A stretch of DNA of 31,482 nucleotides from JACCZX01 sp038216465 (GCA_038216465.1 JBBQQC010000031.1:1-31482); one strand, 5' to 3'; shown: positions 9,015-17,421, counted from the first letter of the stretch. The notes: a model not told the origin generated them from the letters alone. Numbers and translations: made by a program.

Positions 9015-9641
9015 ATGAATGAACTGGTCAAAGCCTTGGTCGCCGCGCGCAAGGAAATCGGCGGCGCAAAAAAAGGCTCAGAGAATCCGCACTTCAGGAG
9101 CAAGTACGCCGATCTGTCAGCGGTGATCGACGCGGTCAAGGTGCCGCTGGAAAATCATGGTCTGACTTTCGTGCAAGACATCGACAATCATCACGTCGTG
9201 ACAGTGGTGATGCACGAAACCGGCGAATCACTACGACTCGCACCCTTTCCAATCATCGCCACCAAACCGGACGCGCAGGGAAACGGGTCGGCGCTCACCT
9301 ATGCGCGCCGATACAGTCTTCAAACGGCCCTCGGCGTACCGGCCGAAGACGACGACGGCAACGCAGCCAGCAAAACCGCCGGCGAAGTCAAGAAATTCCC
9401 CTCGGCCGTGCACTCGGCTCTGAGAGGAGAGGCTTGGAACGAAGAGAAAGTCAAGAAGGTCGTCGCCGCTATCCGGGAGCATTTGGCGCGGAACAACGAG
9501 TACGGCGTGTTCGAGGAAACGGAAAGCCTGGACTCGGTCGAAAAGCTGGCAGTGTGGACCGCACTCGATTCCAAAGAGCGTTCACGGATCAAGAAGATTG
9601 AGTCAGAACACCGCAAAGCATCGGCTCAAACAGCATCGTAG
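9015..9641 (+). CDS. ERF-family single-strand annealing protein
   Basis: Protein of 208 residues, the usual length of phage Essential Recombination Function proteins, which load onto single-stranded DNA and anneal homologous strands. Residues about 20-140 hold the family core: NPHFRSKYADLSAVIDAV, GLTFVQDI and GNGSALTYARRYSLQTALGV followed by the acidic EDDDGN. The C-terminal third is charged and helical. ATG 9015 has AAGGAG at 9003-9008. A split SSB-like gene follows 19 bases later, which is the normal phage partner. No phage structural genes are present, so this is a recombination module carried by a degraded element, possibly the same one that carries the recombinase at 11672-12712. It looks intact. 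Confidence 0.88.
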   Translation: MNELVKALVAARKEIGGAKKGSENPHFRSKYADLSAVIDAVKVPLENHGLTFVQDIDNHHVVTVVMHETGESLRLAPFPIIATKPDAQGNGSALTYARRYSLQTALGVPAEDDDGNAASKTAGEVKKFPSAVHSALRGEAWNEEKVKKVVAAIREHLARNNEYGVFEETESLDSVEKLAVWTALDSKERSRIKKIESEHRKASAQTAS

Positions 9642-9660
9642 GCCACCGCTAGGAGACAAC

Positions 9661-9890
9661 ATGTCATTTCAACACAGAGATGGAAGAGGAGCGTTGTTCC
9701 GCAACGATCACAAGGGAAACGAACGTGCGCCGCAGTATCGAGGCGATTGATGATCAACGGGACGCCGTACGAGCTTGTCGCTTGGGTCAAGGAGGGCGCG
9801 AGAGGCACTTTCTTTAGCCTGTCCGCACAAGTCAAAGACTTGCGGGACGGGCATGCGAGCACTGCAAGATTGTCCGACGTCCCTTTCTAA
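9661..9890 (+). pseudogene. Split SSB-like / DUF736-like small protein
   Basis: Two short frames joined by TGATG. The first (9661-9750, 29 residues, RBS AGGAG) gives FQHRDGRGALFRNDHKGN and QYRGD; the second (ATG 9750 to TAA 9888-9890, 46 residues) gives MINGTPYELVAWVKEGARG and ends LSDVPF. Read together they match the layout of small phage OB-fold proteins that start with a GxLFxN motif and end in a DxxPF tail, the kind of tail by which SSB proteins recruit partners. A single base change in length would restore one 76-residue chain. Either the gene is frameshifted, or the two halves are made separately by stop-start coupling. It follows the ERF gene in the same direction, which fits a DNA-recombination role. 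The family assignment is my reading of motifs. Confidence 0.55.
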
Positions 9891-9935
9891 CAGAACCGAT
9901 CGAGCATCCCTGACGTGCGTCACTGTCACGACACT

Positions 9936-10163
9936 TCAGTTGGCTGCAAGTACGTCCGCTATGTCGACGCCTAACGAGTTCGCCAGTCTCTCGACGTTGT
10001 CCAGAGAGACGTTCCTCTCGCTACGTTCGATCGATCCGACGTACGTTCTGTGCAGTCCTGCTAGGTCAGCAAGCGCCTCTTGAGAGAGCCCCTGCGCCGC
10101 ACGAAGCGCTCGAAGGTGGCGCGCTAGGCGTTTTCGAGCTAACTCAACCTTTCGACCGGCCAT
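9936..10163 (-). CDS. XRE-family regulator resembling restriction-modification controller (C) proteins
   Basis: A 75-residue helix-turn-helix protein that fills the whole gene. The HTH lies at about residues 15-70: RALRAAQGLSQEALADLAGL (helices 1-2), HRTYVGSIERSERNVSLDNV (recognition helix and ERxxRN turn), then VERLANSLGVDIADVL. The RTY-GIER-RN pattern is characteristic of C proteins of type II restriction-modification systems and of related phage repressors. An imperfect palindrome sits 26-49 bases upstream of its start, suggesting autoregulation. No methyltransferase or endonuclease gene is in the window, so it is an orphan or regulates a neighbour such as the lipoprotein gene on the other strand. 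It starts at ATG 10163, and the two genes are divergent. Confidence 0.85.
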   Translation of the reverse strand: MAGRKVELARKRLARHLRALRAAQGLSQEALADLAGLHRTYVGSIERSERNVSLDNVERLANSLGVDIADVLAAN

Positions 10164-10188
10164 GGCCGGAAGAGTGGAGTCTCTGATG

Positions 10189-10212
10189 ACTTTACGTCTA
10201 CAGACTTAAAGT
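10189..10212. promoter_or_regulatory. Palindromic operator candidate for the XRE regulator
   Basis: Left arm ACTTTAcGTCT (10189-10199) and right arm AGACtTAAAGT (10202-10212) are inverted copies with one mismatched pair and a 2-base centre. It lies in the divergent gap between the regulator (start 10163) and the lipoprotein gene (start 10299). The GACT/AGTC-type half-sites resemble C-boxes of controller proteins. Binding is inferred, not shown. Confidence 0.5.
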
Positions 10213-10298
10213 AGCATTGCGTGGGTGTGAATCCATCTTTCGAGATGCAGCGAGCCAAACGGCACTGCTGCTTGAGGCTTCTTAGGGAGGAAACGGCT

Positions 10299-10958
10299 AT
10301 GCGTCCTTCACTACTTCTGACGATCGCCACAACCATGGCAGTGGTGGCATGCGCCACCAGCATTTCACCTGAAGAAGCGAAGATGTCCAATCTGACCATC
10401 TCGCAGTTTGTCGAGGAGAGATTTCTTCGCGGCCTGCTTCCTTTTCAGAAGGCGGAAAGAAAAACACGCGATGGCGGCGTCCTTCATAACGCCTTCTTCA
10501 ACGAAAGGAACTTCTACCAGCTCGCTACGCCAGTTAAAGACCTGAAGACTTTTTGCGAAGCAAGAGGCGGGAAGTTTCTGCAGCTTGCTTCCTCGAAGAT
10601 ATCGGCAACAAATCTCGCCACGCCCGCTCTTAACAAGAATGATGTTTTCTATCAAAACTGGGAGGTGTACAGAAACATGGGCTTTGGAGATCGACTGGCA
10701 GGCCTTACAGCGGCCTATGAAGCGGAGCTCTACGATCGGGCAGTCATGGCGCGTTACCCCGAGAGTTTGCGCAACGTCCTTGCCGGCGCGCAACGGGCCG
10801 GTGCATTTGGAACGTTCTCATGCGAAGTGGAGGGAAAGCCAAACTGGCTGGCTACGGTGGAGCCGGTCCGTTTCAACCCCCAACTCGATGCGTCGAACAT
10901 CTTGACTTCGCCTTCGCTGACGCTCTTCATCAAGGGCGAGTCAGTTGCGCTCAAGTAG
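10299..10958 (+). CDS. Predicted lipoprotein of unknown function
   Basis: A 219-residue protein. The open frame extends to 10221 but ATG 10299 is preferred: AGGGAGG lies eight bases upstream and a proper lipoprotein signal follows (RPSLLLTIATTMAVVAC, lipobox VVAC with the Cys at residue 18), so it should be anchored in the envelope. The mature part is soluble, with no internal membrane segment or repeat. I recognise no domain. Two Cys residues (FCEARGG and FSCEVEG) could form a disulfide. It is transcribed away from the XRE regulator and is followed 8 bases later by the cold-shock fusion gene, so the two probably form an operon. Confidence 0.75.
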   Translation: MRPSLLLTIATTMAVVACATSISPEEAKMSNLTISQFVEERFLRGLLPFQKAERKTRDGGVLHNAFFNERNFYQLATPVKDLKTFCEARGGKFLQLASSKISATNLATPALNKNDVFYQNWEVYRNMGFGDRLAGLTAAYEAELYDRAVMARYPESLRNVLAGAQRAGAFGTFSCEVEGKPNWLATVEPVRFNPQLDASNILTSPSLTLFIKGESVALK

Positions 10959-10966
10959 CTCTGTAG

Positions 10967-11368
10967 ATGCAAGGTACCGTTAAGTGGTTTTCCAATGAGA
11001 AAGGATTTGGTTTCATCGTCGGTACAGACGGCACCGAGCGGTACTTTCATGTGCGCAGCGTCAAGGGGGCGTCGCTGCCGAAATCTGGTGCGACGGTTGC
11101 CTTTTCACCGGCAGAAGGTGGAAGAGGTCCGGCTGCGGTAGACGTCGAAATTCTTTCTCAACCCATCCGTGACGACGACCGAGTTGTTTGCCAGCACTGC
11201 GCCAAAAGAATCGTGCCTCGCATCATCACAGATCGGGGCAGCTTAAGTCGTTCAGTTTGCCCTTTCTGCGGAGGCACCATCAAAGACTTTCGGTCCTGGT
11301 GGCCACTGCTGATTATTCTTGTGTTCATAGTAATTATTGTCTTGGCCGGTAGCCGGCAGTACCACTAG
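10967..11368 (+). CDS. Cold-shock domain protein with zinc-ribbon and C-terminal membrane helix
   Basis: A 133-residue three-part protein. Residues 1-64 are a cold-shock domain (QGTVKWFSNEKGFGFI, an RNP1-type motif, and FHVRSV in place of the usual FVHxS RNP2), which binds single-stranded RNA or DNA. Residues about 72-105 carry CQHC and CPFCGG, a four-Cys zinc ribbon. Residues about 110-127 are a membrane segment (WWPLLIILVFIVIIVLAG) with a short basic tail. CSD proteins with added C-terminal membrane domains are known, but this CSD/zinc-ribbon/single-helix order is unusual to me. It would place a nucleic-acid-binding domain at the inner face of the membrane. It lies 8 bases after the lipoprotein gene and its stop overlaps the stop of the convergent gene. 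Confidence 0.85.
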   Translation: MQGTVKWFSNEKGFGFIVGTDGTERYFHVRSVKGASLPKSGATVAFSPAEGGRGPAAVDVEILSQPIRDDDRVVCQHCAKRIVPRIITDRGSLSRSVCPFCGGTIKDFRSWWPLLIILVFIVIIVLAGSRQYH

Positions 11369-11589
11369 TCCTTCACCGGATACTCACCGGGCTGCATTTG
11401 GCACGCCAAGAGATACTTCTCGAGTCGGTGTATCGCGCTGTCCTCAGATTTAATTCGCAGCTGAGCCTCGACGAACGAATTAAGTTCGGTGACGGTAAAG
11501 ATCGGGGGCGGCTCCTGCCCACCACAAAGCAGGCGGAGCCGCTCGATGTCCCGACTTGCAAGCCTCATCTTGCTGCCATATCGAATCAT
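11365..11589 (-). CDS. Small hypothetical protein
   Basis: A 74-residue frame on the opposite strand, whose stop overlaps the stop of the cold-shock gene. ATG 11589 or the internal ATG 11568 (MRLASRDIERLRLL) could start it. The sequence is charged and probably helical (NSFVEAQLRIKSEDSAIHRL), with two Cys and no membrane segment. No family recognised. It lies directly downstream of the recombinase gene on the same strand. Plausible because composition is protein-like and convergent overlap is compact, but no strong ribosome binding site is seen. Confidence 0.45.
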   Translation of the reverse strand: MIRYGSKMRLASRDIERLRLLCGGQEPPPIFTVTELNSFVEAQLRIKSEDSAIHRLEKYLLACQMQPGEYPVKD

Positions 11590-11671
11590 TACTGTGTCCG
11601 AAGTTATCGGGCTCAGTCATTGTCTGAATCACAAAGTTCCCACGCGGTCTGCCAATTTAAGTTAAACGTTC

Positions 11672-12712
11672 TTAGGATTCTCCTTTGATCGATTGTGTGT
11701 CGGCCAAGGGGGCAGAGCGAGTTATTACGCTGCCCGCCAGGGGCGCATCGGGACGACCTTTGTTGAGCACGGCTCCAACGTAGGTCGTGGTGATGTTCTC
11801 GCGCGAATGCCCGACCTCCAGGGCTATCGCAAGCCGCGCTGTGCGATCAATATTGCGATCGATGGGCGGCCCGGCCCGGACGGGTGACCTGGCATGAGCG
11901 AATTGTTCGTAGCGATCATTGCCGTACTGGTGCCTTAGGCCATGCGCAGTGATATGAAGGTCGGCGCGCGTGACCCCAAATTTGGCCACCACCTTGTAGA
12001 ACCGTTTGCGATTCTGTTCCAGGGATAGTTCTGGTCGACCGAGGTGGCGGTCATCTGCGATCGCAACTGTGCAAGCAAGCTGCAATGCATGACGCTTTTG
12101 CTCCGTATCGATTGGCACGTCACGTTTTCGCCCGCCCTTTGTGCCGCGGACGAGAGTCAAAATAGAGCCATCGGCGCTGACCCCAATGAACGGCTGGAAC
12201 ATGATGGCTTCGTTCACGCGCAAGCCGAACGCAAGACACATGGCGAGCTGCGCACCGACGAACAGATCAGCTTCAGTTATCTGAGCAATCAATGCATTGC
12301 AATCTACGCCATGCGCAGACCAGCTCTTGTCGTTCTCTGCGCTGTAGGTTCGGTTAACGAGGGCCGGATTGCTGACATAAAACGTTGCATCCCGAACCAG
12401 CCCATCCTTACCGAGCCACTCGGCGAATACTCTCAACTTACTCAGATAATCATGGATCGTGTTGGGCGCCAGACCACGCTCGATCCAGCGATTGACCATG
12501 AACTGAATATGCCGACCCGCGATCCGCGAAGGAGTGATCTTGTAGCACCGCTCATCGTTGGTCCGCAATTCGGTGAAGAATGAAAAGTAAAAGCTCGAGC
12601 GTTCTCGCATGGTCTTGTAGGAAACGCTCTTGTTTTTCACCGCGTGCCGGTCGTTGTGCTGATCAATGATGTCTTGTAGTTCTCTTTTCCAGTTCTTGGT
12701 TACATGTTGCAT
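11672..12712 (-). CDS. Tyrosine recombinase (integrase-domain protein)
   Basis: A 346-residue site-specific recombinase. The N-terminal SAM-like core-binding domain covers residues about 1-110 (NWKRELQDIIDQHN, PNTIHDYLSKLRVFAEWLG). The catalytic domain holds the expected residues: Arg in AFGLRVNEA, Lys in RGTKGGRKRDVPI, His/Arg in TAHGLRHQYG, His in LEVGHSRENI and the nucleophile Tyr in TTTYVG. The frame opens at 12799, but ATG 12712 gives the usual start just before the first helix. It belongs to the integrase_1 / phage_int_SAM_2 type found on integrative elements, not to the IntI class of integrons. It appears intact. No tRNA or clear att repeat was found next to it; it probably once moved the ERF/XRE/cold-shock segment. 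Confidence 0.88.
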   Translation of the reverse strand: MQHVTKNWKRELQDIIDQHNDRHAVKNKSVSYKTMRERSSFYFSFFTELRTNDERCYKITPSRIAGRHIQFMVNRWIERGLAPNTIHDYLSKLRVFAEWLGKDGLVRDATFYVSNPALVNRTYSAENDKSWSAHGVDCNALIAQITEADLFVGAQLAMCLAFGLRVNEAIMFQPFIGVSADGSILTLVRGTKGGRKRDVPIDTEQKRHALQLACTVAIADDRHLGRPELSLEQNRKRFYKVVAKFGVTRADLHITAHGLRHQYGNDRYEQFAHARSPVRAGPPIDRNIDRTARLAIALEVGHSRENITTTYVGAVLNKGRPDAPLAGSVITRSAPLADTQSIKGES

Positions 12713-14052
12713 GGGGCGAGCTCCGTCAATGCACGGTGAGTCATGCCGCACGGTTTTTGGAATTGCTCGAACCGAAATGCCACCGGCGAACCGGTTCAAG
12801 TTCGCAGGCGAGGAGCGCTTATTTCATCGGCGGCATGGGCTCCTGCAATGCCGAGACGCTTTGTCCAGGGTCTAGCCGCTCGCGCGGCATGGTCGTTCTT
12901 TAGAAGATGCAAGCGGCGTGGCGTCAGGTTTCCCCTCACCCACGTCTCCGCGTTTGCGGACCCTGCATGCGTTTGCATGCGGGGCATCCGAGATGGTCTC
13001 GGACCCGTTACGGTCGCGTTCGATGGTCTGAACCCGTATTACGGTGTTGTCTGTTTGGCCCTTGTCTCGTTGCGTGGACTCGCACCCACCAGCGGCACGG
13101 CACAACGATTGATGGTCATCCGGGCGGTCCCCTTAGAGGGCGGCACGCGCGGCAGCGTCGCTAGACGCTATCCCACGAACGACAGGAGGTTCTCTGTTTG
13201 GTAATTAATCCGGCCTCAAGGGCCAATGCTTACCGAGACAACCGGTCAGGCGAACGCAAGTAAATGCGTCGCACTCCATGATGAAGATTAAATCTCACGC
13301 CGTACTAGACGCACGGCCACTTCCGGGGGTGTATCTCTAGACGGTTACGTACGCAGCGATTGGAAAAAAATTGTGACCGACGTCCAATACGTCTGACTCA
13401 AGGCGTAATGATCCCGCCAGCGGCAGAGCAAAGTCAAGCGCACGTTTGTGCAAATAGTGGTCGTCAGGTTGTGAAATGGCTGCGAACGCTTGACCCGTGC
13501 GGCGGAGCAGGTACCTCAGGCTTCCGGTCGACTAAGCCGGCATCCGCCAAGTGCTACTTACGAGGGTAGTAATGAGGACGGAAGGATCAAAATTCGTCCG
13601 CAAAACATATTCCTAGGTACGTACATAGGAATAGGTTGCACTCGGCTATCCCCCGGTTTTGGCCTCAAAAGCCGGTTGCGGCGGACCGTCGGGACAGCCT
13701 GACCTGCCCTCCGCTGAGTATTCCGGCGTTCCGGACGTCTCGCGCTGGCAATTTCGCGCATCGATACCGACAAGGCCGAGTTCGCATGCCGGGCCTTCCA
13801 ACAGCGCCGCTTTGGGCCTACTGTCATTCGGCCTGTGGCGGCGGATGGCAGCATTGCAGCGGTTGCTGCCGGTCGACCGCGGCCTTCGGACTCACGCTCT
13901 CGGCCACATATCGGTCATTGCGTCGAGAGAACAGCGATGGCGTCAACGTCCGGTCTGAGGGTCTCCGCAGACAAACGCGAACACAGCGGGCGTCGTTCTG
14001 CGATATCAGTCGATTGAGTGTCTGCCGCTCAGGCCGGTGAACTGGGGCTCAC
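12713..14052. other. Long stretch without a convincing gene
   Basis: About 1.3 kb upstream of the recombinase and up to the IS1182 element. Frames open on both strands are short, Arg/Ser-rich and have no recognisable motif or ribosome binding site. AGGAGG at about 13185 precedes only a 21-codon frame. No tRNA, rRNA or CRISPR pattern is seen. The part 13660-14050 continues past the IS insertion at 15671, so the IS has split a once continuous non-coding or decayed sequence. Confidence 0.5.
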
Positions 14053-14056
14053 GACC

Positions 14057-15670
14057 GAGGCTGTGTGAAAACGTCCTGCAACGTTTGACCATCACAATAG
14101 CTGCATCGCGATACAGGAGCGCAGCCGATGGGGCGATTCGTCGAAGGGCAGGATCGATCGCAGAGCGTGTTGTTTCCGGAGCGACTGGAAGAATGGATCG
14201 ATGAAGACAATCCGGTCAGGGTGATCGACGTCTTTGTCGATCAACTCAATCTCGGGGAGCTCGATTTCGATGGTGTGCACCCCGCTGAAACCGGTCGGCC
14301 GGCGTATCACCCGGGGACACTGCTCAAGATTATATCTACGGCTATCTGAACCGCGTCCAATCGAGCCGCCGTCTGGAACGGGAGGCACAGCGCAATGTGG
14401 AGCTGATTTGGCTCACCGGTCGGCTGATGCCGGACTTCGAGACAATTGCCGACTTTCGCAAAGACAATGGCCCAGCGATTCGCCAAGTCTGCCGGCAGTT
14501 CGTTGAGCTCAGTCGCAAACTCGACCTGTTCGCCGAATCGATCGTCGCTATCGATGGCAGCAAGTTCAAGGCGGTCAACAATCGCGACAAGAACTTTACG
14601 CAACGCAAGCTGCAAGCTCGCATCGAGCAGCTCGAGGAAAGTATCGAGCGCTACCTGGACGAGCTCGATCGCGCGGACCGGCAGCCGACCACGGTGCCGG
14701 AGAGTCGGGTCGCCCGTCTGAAGGAGAAGATCGCGACGGTCAAAGCGCAGATGTGCAAGCTGAGCGACATTGGCAAACAGTTGCAGCAGAGTCCAGATCA
14801 GCAAGTTTCGTTGACTGACCCCGATGCGCGCTCCATGGCCACCAGCGGCCGCGGCACCGGCATCGTGGGCTACAACGTCCAGGCTGCGGTAGACACCCAG
14901 CACCACATGATCGTGACGCATGAGGTTACTAATGTTGGCCACGATCGAGCGCAGCTCGCCTCAATGGCCAGATCTGCGCGGGATGCGATCGCGCAAGACA
15001 AGCTTACGGTGGTTGCCGATCGTGGTTACTTTGCCGGCACGGAGATTGTGCAGTGTGAGCGAGACGGGATCAGCGCCTTGGTGCCGAAGCCACTGACCTC
15101 AAACAGCAAGGCCGAAGGGCGCTTCGATAAACGCGACTTTGTCTTCAACGCCGAGCGCAACGAATATCGCTGTCCGGCCGATGAGCGTGCGATCTGGCGT
15201 ATGACGTCGGTCGAACGCGGTTTAACGCTGCACCGCTATTGGCCCTCGGCCTGTCCACGGTGCCCGATCAAGCAGCAATGCACGCCGAGCGACTATCGAA
15301 GGATCACGCGTTGGGAGCACGAAGCGGTGTTGGAAGCCATGCAGGATCGGTTGGACCGAACGCCTCAGGCATCGCGACTGCGGCGTCAGACTGTTGAACA
15401 CACCTTCGGCACGCTGAAAGCCTGGATGGGCTCAACGCACTTCCTCACTAAGACGCTGCCGCGGGTCCGAACGGAAATGAGCTTGCACGTGTTGGCCTAC
15501 AACCTGAAGCGAGCGATACGCATCCTCGGAACGCGGACACTGATGCAGGCGATGAGGGCTTAGAAGGCACTCACAGATCGTCCACACACACTTAGAAGAT
15601 CGGCGAGAGCCAAACTCTCGAAACGCCTATCAGCACATCCCCGTCAACTTCCGCGTTTTTACACAGCCTC
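14057..15670 (+). mobile_element. IS1182-family insertion sequence with 4-bp target duplication
   Basis: A 1614-bp element. Terminal inverted repeats are GAGGCTGTGTGAAAACG at 14057-14073 and its inverse with one mismatch at 15654-15670. The 4-base sequence GACC directly flanks both ends (14053-14056 and 15671-15674), as expected for a target duplication. The transposase frame between them is broken by a one-base deletion, so the copy cannot move by itself. The insertion is recent enough to keep a perfect target duplication. Confidence 0.85.
14128..15563 (+). pseudogene. IS1182-family transposase, frameshifted
   Basis: DDE-type transposase of about 478 codons in two frames. The first part from ATG 14128 carries the N-terminal domain (RSQSVLFPERLEEWIDEDNP, HPAETGRPAYHPGTLLKI). 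The second, to TAG 15561-15563, carries VAIDGSKFKAVNNRD, GRGTGIVGYNVQAAVDTQHH (catalytic Asp region), VVADRGYFAG, a CPRCPIKQQC zinc-binding cluster and RRQTVEHTFGTLKAWMG (catalytic Glu). The break is at 14326-14340: the normal reading K-I-Y-I-Y-G is restored by one extra T in ATTATATC, so a single base is missing. The AUG at 14397-14399 of the second frame is not a genuine start. Confidence 0.9.
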
Positions 15671-15674
15671 GACC

Positions 15675-16013
15675 CATTGCGGAAGTTCGGCACGGCCACA
15701 GCCGACGTTTGTACGCAGGCGTGTGCGTCTTTACACCGAGACACCCGGATCATTCCTGGCGGTTCGCATAGATCGGTCCCCGGCGTCGACACATAGACGC
15801 TGTCTGAGAACGTAGTAAGTCCACGTATTTTTCTTACGACATTTTTTAAAGCGTGTTCAGCGTGGCAAGGCCATGTATGCGCACAACTTTTCTATGTGAC
15901 GAAATTTATCCGCCAAGCGGTCGTTGAATTTGCCGGTACTGGCACTTATTCTGATTGTCACCGAGGTGGTCGTTGGGTGAAATTGACTTACTACAACCAA
16001 CGGAGAGTTAACC
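15675..16013. other. Non-coding stretch after the IS1182 copy
   Basis: No protein frame with a believable start or motif. The first part continues the sequence interrupted by the IS. An AT-richer portion around 15815-15920 could hold the promoter of the small gene at 16014, but no clear -35/-10 pair can be named. Confidence 0.3.
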
Positions 16014-16265
16014 GTGATATTCAAATCGCATGCGGGTGCAGAAATTGAGGATTGGATAACTCCGCCGCAGGTGGAGGTTGTAAAAGTCGCAGCGCACAAA
16101 GAGCGGCTCGAGCGCATTCAGCAGCGAGCCATAGAGCTGCGCAAAGCAATGGGGCCACGCTATTTGTGCCACGAAAAGAATCGAGTGCGCAGATTGGACG
16201 GACGCAACTACCGTACGAGTGACGCCGGCGGTGGGTCCTTACGTTCCGTGCAACGGGCAGCGTGA
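16014..16265 (+). CDS. Small basic hypothetical protein
   Basis: An 83-residue frame starting at GTG 16014 with GGAGAG about ten bases upstream. It reads IEDWITPPQVEVVKVAAHKE, then a charged helix and a basic C-terminal part (RVRRLDGRNYRTS). No family recognised. A perfect 11-bp stem hairpin begins 11 bases after the stop, as expected for a gene end. The GTG start and lack of homology knowledge keep confidence moderate. Confidence 0.45.
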   Translation: MIFKSHAGAEIEDWITPPQVEVVKVAAHKERLERIQQRAIELRKAMGPRYLCHEKNRVRRLDGRNYRTSDAGGGSLRSVQRAA

Positions 16266-16275
16266 TCTGAGAGAG

Positions 16276-16306
16276 CCGCGCATCGGCAGCGCTCACCGAT
16301 GCGCGG
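16276..16306 (+). terminator. Strong hairpin after the small gene
   Basis: CCGCGCATCGG (16276-16286) and CCGATGCGCGG (16296-16306) form a perfect 11-bp stem with a 9-base loop, starting 11 bases after the stop at 16265. The T-run is weak, so it may work as a transcript-end stabiliser. The following sequence to 16570 holds no gene I can support. Confidence 0.5.
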
Positions 16307-16570
16307 TTGGTGACAGCTATGCGTTACGCAAAATGTCGGCGGCCGAGCTGAGTATCCGCGTAACGCCCGCACAGCCTCAGTGCGATTTCGGACCGTCCAC
16401 CGACGCCGGAGATTGATAACCGGGCGGCGGGTTCATGTCCGGACAGCAGCTGTATGCAACTCCGGCACCATCGCACAAGGCACACGGCCACGGCTCTAAC
16501 CAGTGCGTCTCACACTACGACCGCAGTCTTTGCAGATCGGGCAGTCCATAACGGCTTACGGGCGCTTGCA

Positions 16571-16741
16571 CTATCGCTTTTTCGCCGCGGCGCTTTTCTT
16601 CTCGGCCGCACTTTTTTTCGCTATGTCCGTGCGGTGCGCTCGTTCGTAGGTCTGAATGTCCTTGAATCGACCGTTCGCGTCCCGCACTGCATAGAGTTTG
16701 GTGCCAGAGACACTGCGATGCGTCGTGCGTTTGCTAGCCAT
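16571..16741 (-). CDS. Small conserved Lys/Arg-rich protein (KLYAVRD type)
   Basis: A 56-residue protein: MASKRTTHRSVSGTKLYAVR followed by DANGRFKDIQTYERAHRTD and an Ala/Lys-rich tail. AGAGGGAG sits seven bases before ATG 16741, a strong ribosome binding site. The pattern SGTKLYAVRDxxGRFKDIQTYxRAH is one I recognise from small conserved proteins of Burkholderia, Xanthomonas and relatives, often near stress genes; function is unknown. The Lys-rich tail resembles histone-like or DNA-binding extensions. It is too short for most gene-length cut-offs and lies opposite a meaningless frame. Confidence 0.75.
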   Translation of the reverse strand: MASKRTTHRSVSGTKLYAVRDANGRFKDIQTYERAHRTDIAKKSAAEKKSAAAKKR

Positions 16742-16846
16742 GTTAGCTCCCTCTTTTTAGCCGTCCAAAGTATGCCTCGCACAGCGTAAGGCCTCAGGAC
16801 CCTTAGCGATGCACAAATTGCACCGGTCGCGTGCGGAGACGTCTCG

Positions 16847-17011
16847 CTAGACCGCGGCGCAGTTCAAGTCCTGCGCTCCGCATGCCGTAGCGGCTTCCGG
16901 CTTGCCCGAAGCCACTTCGTCACCAAGAACGGGTCTACGTCGCGGGATCACGTCCGACAAATTGTCAACGTGAATATTCGGCATCTCTCCGTCATCAGCA
17001 GGCACTAGCAT
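16847..17011 (-). CDS. Possible small hypothetical protein
   Basis: A 54-residue frame from ATG 17011 (or ATG 16984, MPNIHVDNLSDVIPRRRPVL) to TAG 16847-16849, with two Cys near the end. Composition is protein-like, but there is no good ribosome binding site and no known family. Low confidence. Confidence 0.25.
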   Translation of the reverse strand: MLVPADDGEMPNIHVDNLSDVIPRRRPVLGDEVASGKPEAATACGAQDLNCAAV

Positions 17012-17104
17012 TTGAACGGGGGAAATGAAAGGTGCTATGCGTCGTCGAGTGCACGATGGTAAGTAGGGCCGCACAGAAGGCCAGAGGCGATCCAGCCCAT
17101 CGTG

Positions 17105-17224
17105 TCACGCTGCTCGCGAATCCGTCAAACGCGTGAGCAGCGGCGAGCGGGCTGCGTAGGTCGGAGCAGTCGTCGAGGGCATCGATCCGATCGCGGTGTC
17201 TTTGCGGACTTTGGCTTTTTGCAT
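17105..17224 (-). CDS. Possible 39-residue protein
   Basis: ATG 17224 is preceded by GAGGAGG at optimal distance. The product (MQKAKVRKDTAIGSMPSTTA, then a Ser/Thr/Ala-rich part) has no known family. The strong ribosome binding site is the only support. Confidence 0.3.
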   Translation of the reverse strand: MQKAKVRKDTAIGSMPSTTAPTYAARSPLLTRLTDSRAA

Positions 17225-17421
17225 GGGGCCTCCTCGTGTAGACGCATACTCTACGGTGAAAGGATCGCACGTCGCAAAATACAGCGCTTCGATACCCGTC
17301 GCGCTAGGCTGCAGCCACACTCGCTGCACGGCCGATCTTTTTGCTGGGCGCGGCAATTGCTGTGGTCCTAGGCCGCTCACGGTCTGCGCCGCGGGTTAAA
17401 CGTACGCCAAGGAGGCGAAAA

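Noticed and set aside
11672..12712. The tyrosine recombinase as an integron integrase for the cassette array
   Set aside because: Its N-terminal domain and motifs fit the integrative-element type, it lies 12 kb away, and no attI-like site is next to it.
12713..14052. tRNA or attachment site next to the recombinase
   Set aside because: No T-arm-like GGTTCGAATCC motif or cloverleaf was found, and no obvious direct repeat pairs flank the element.
14397..15563. A separate 388-residue gene in the IS1182 element
   Set aside because: It is the second part of one frameshifted transposase; its apparent start lies inside conserved sequence.
16454..16789. 111-residue frame on the + strand
   Set aside because: It is the antisense of the 56-residue KLYAVRD gene, which has a strong ribosome binding site and recognisable sequence.
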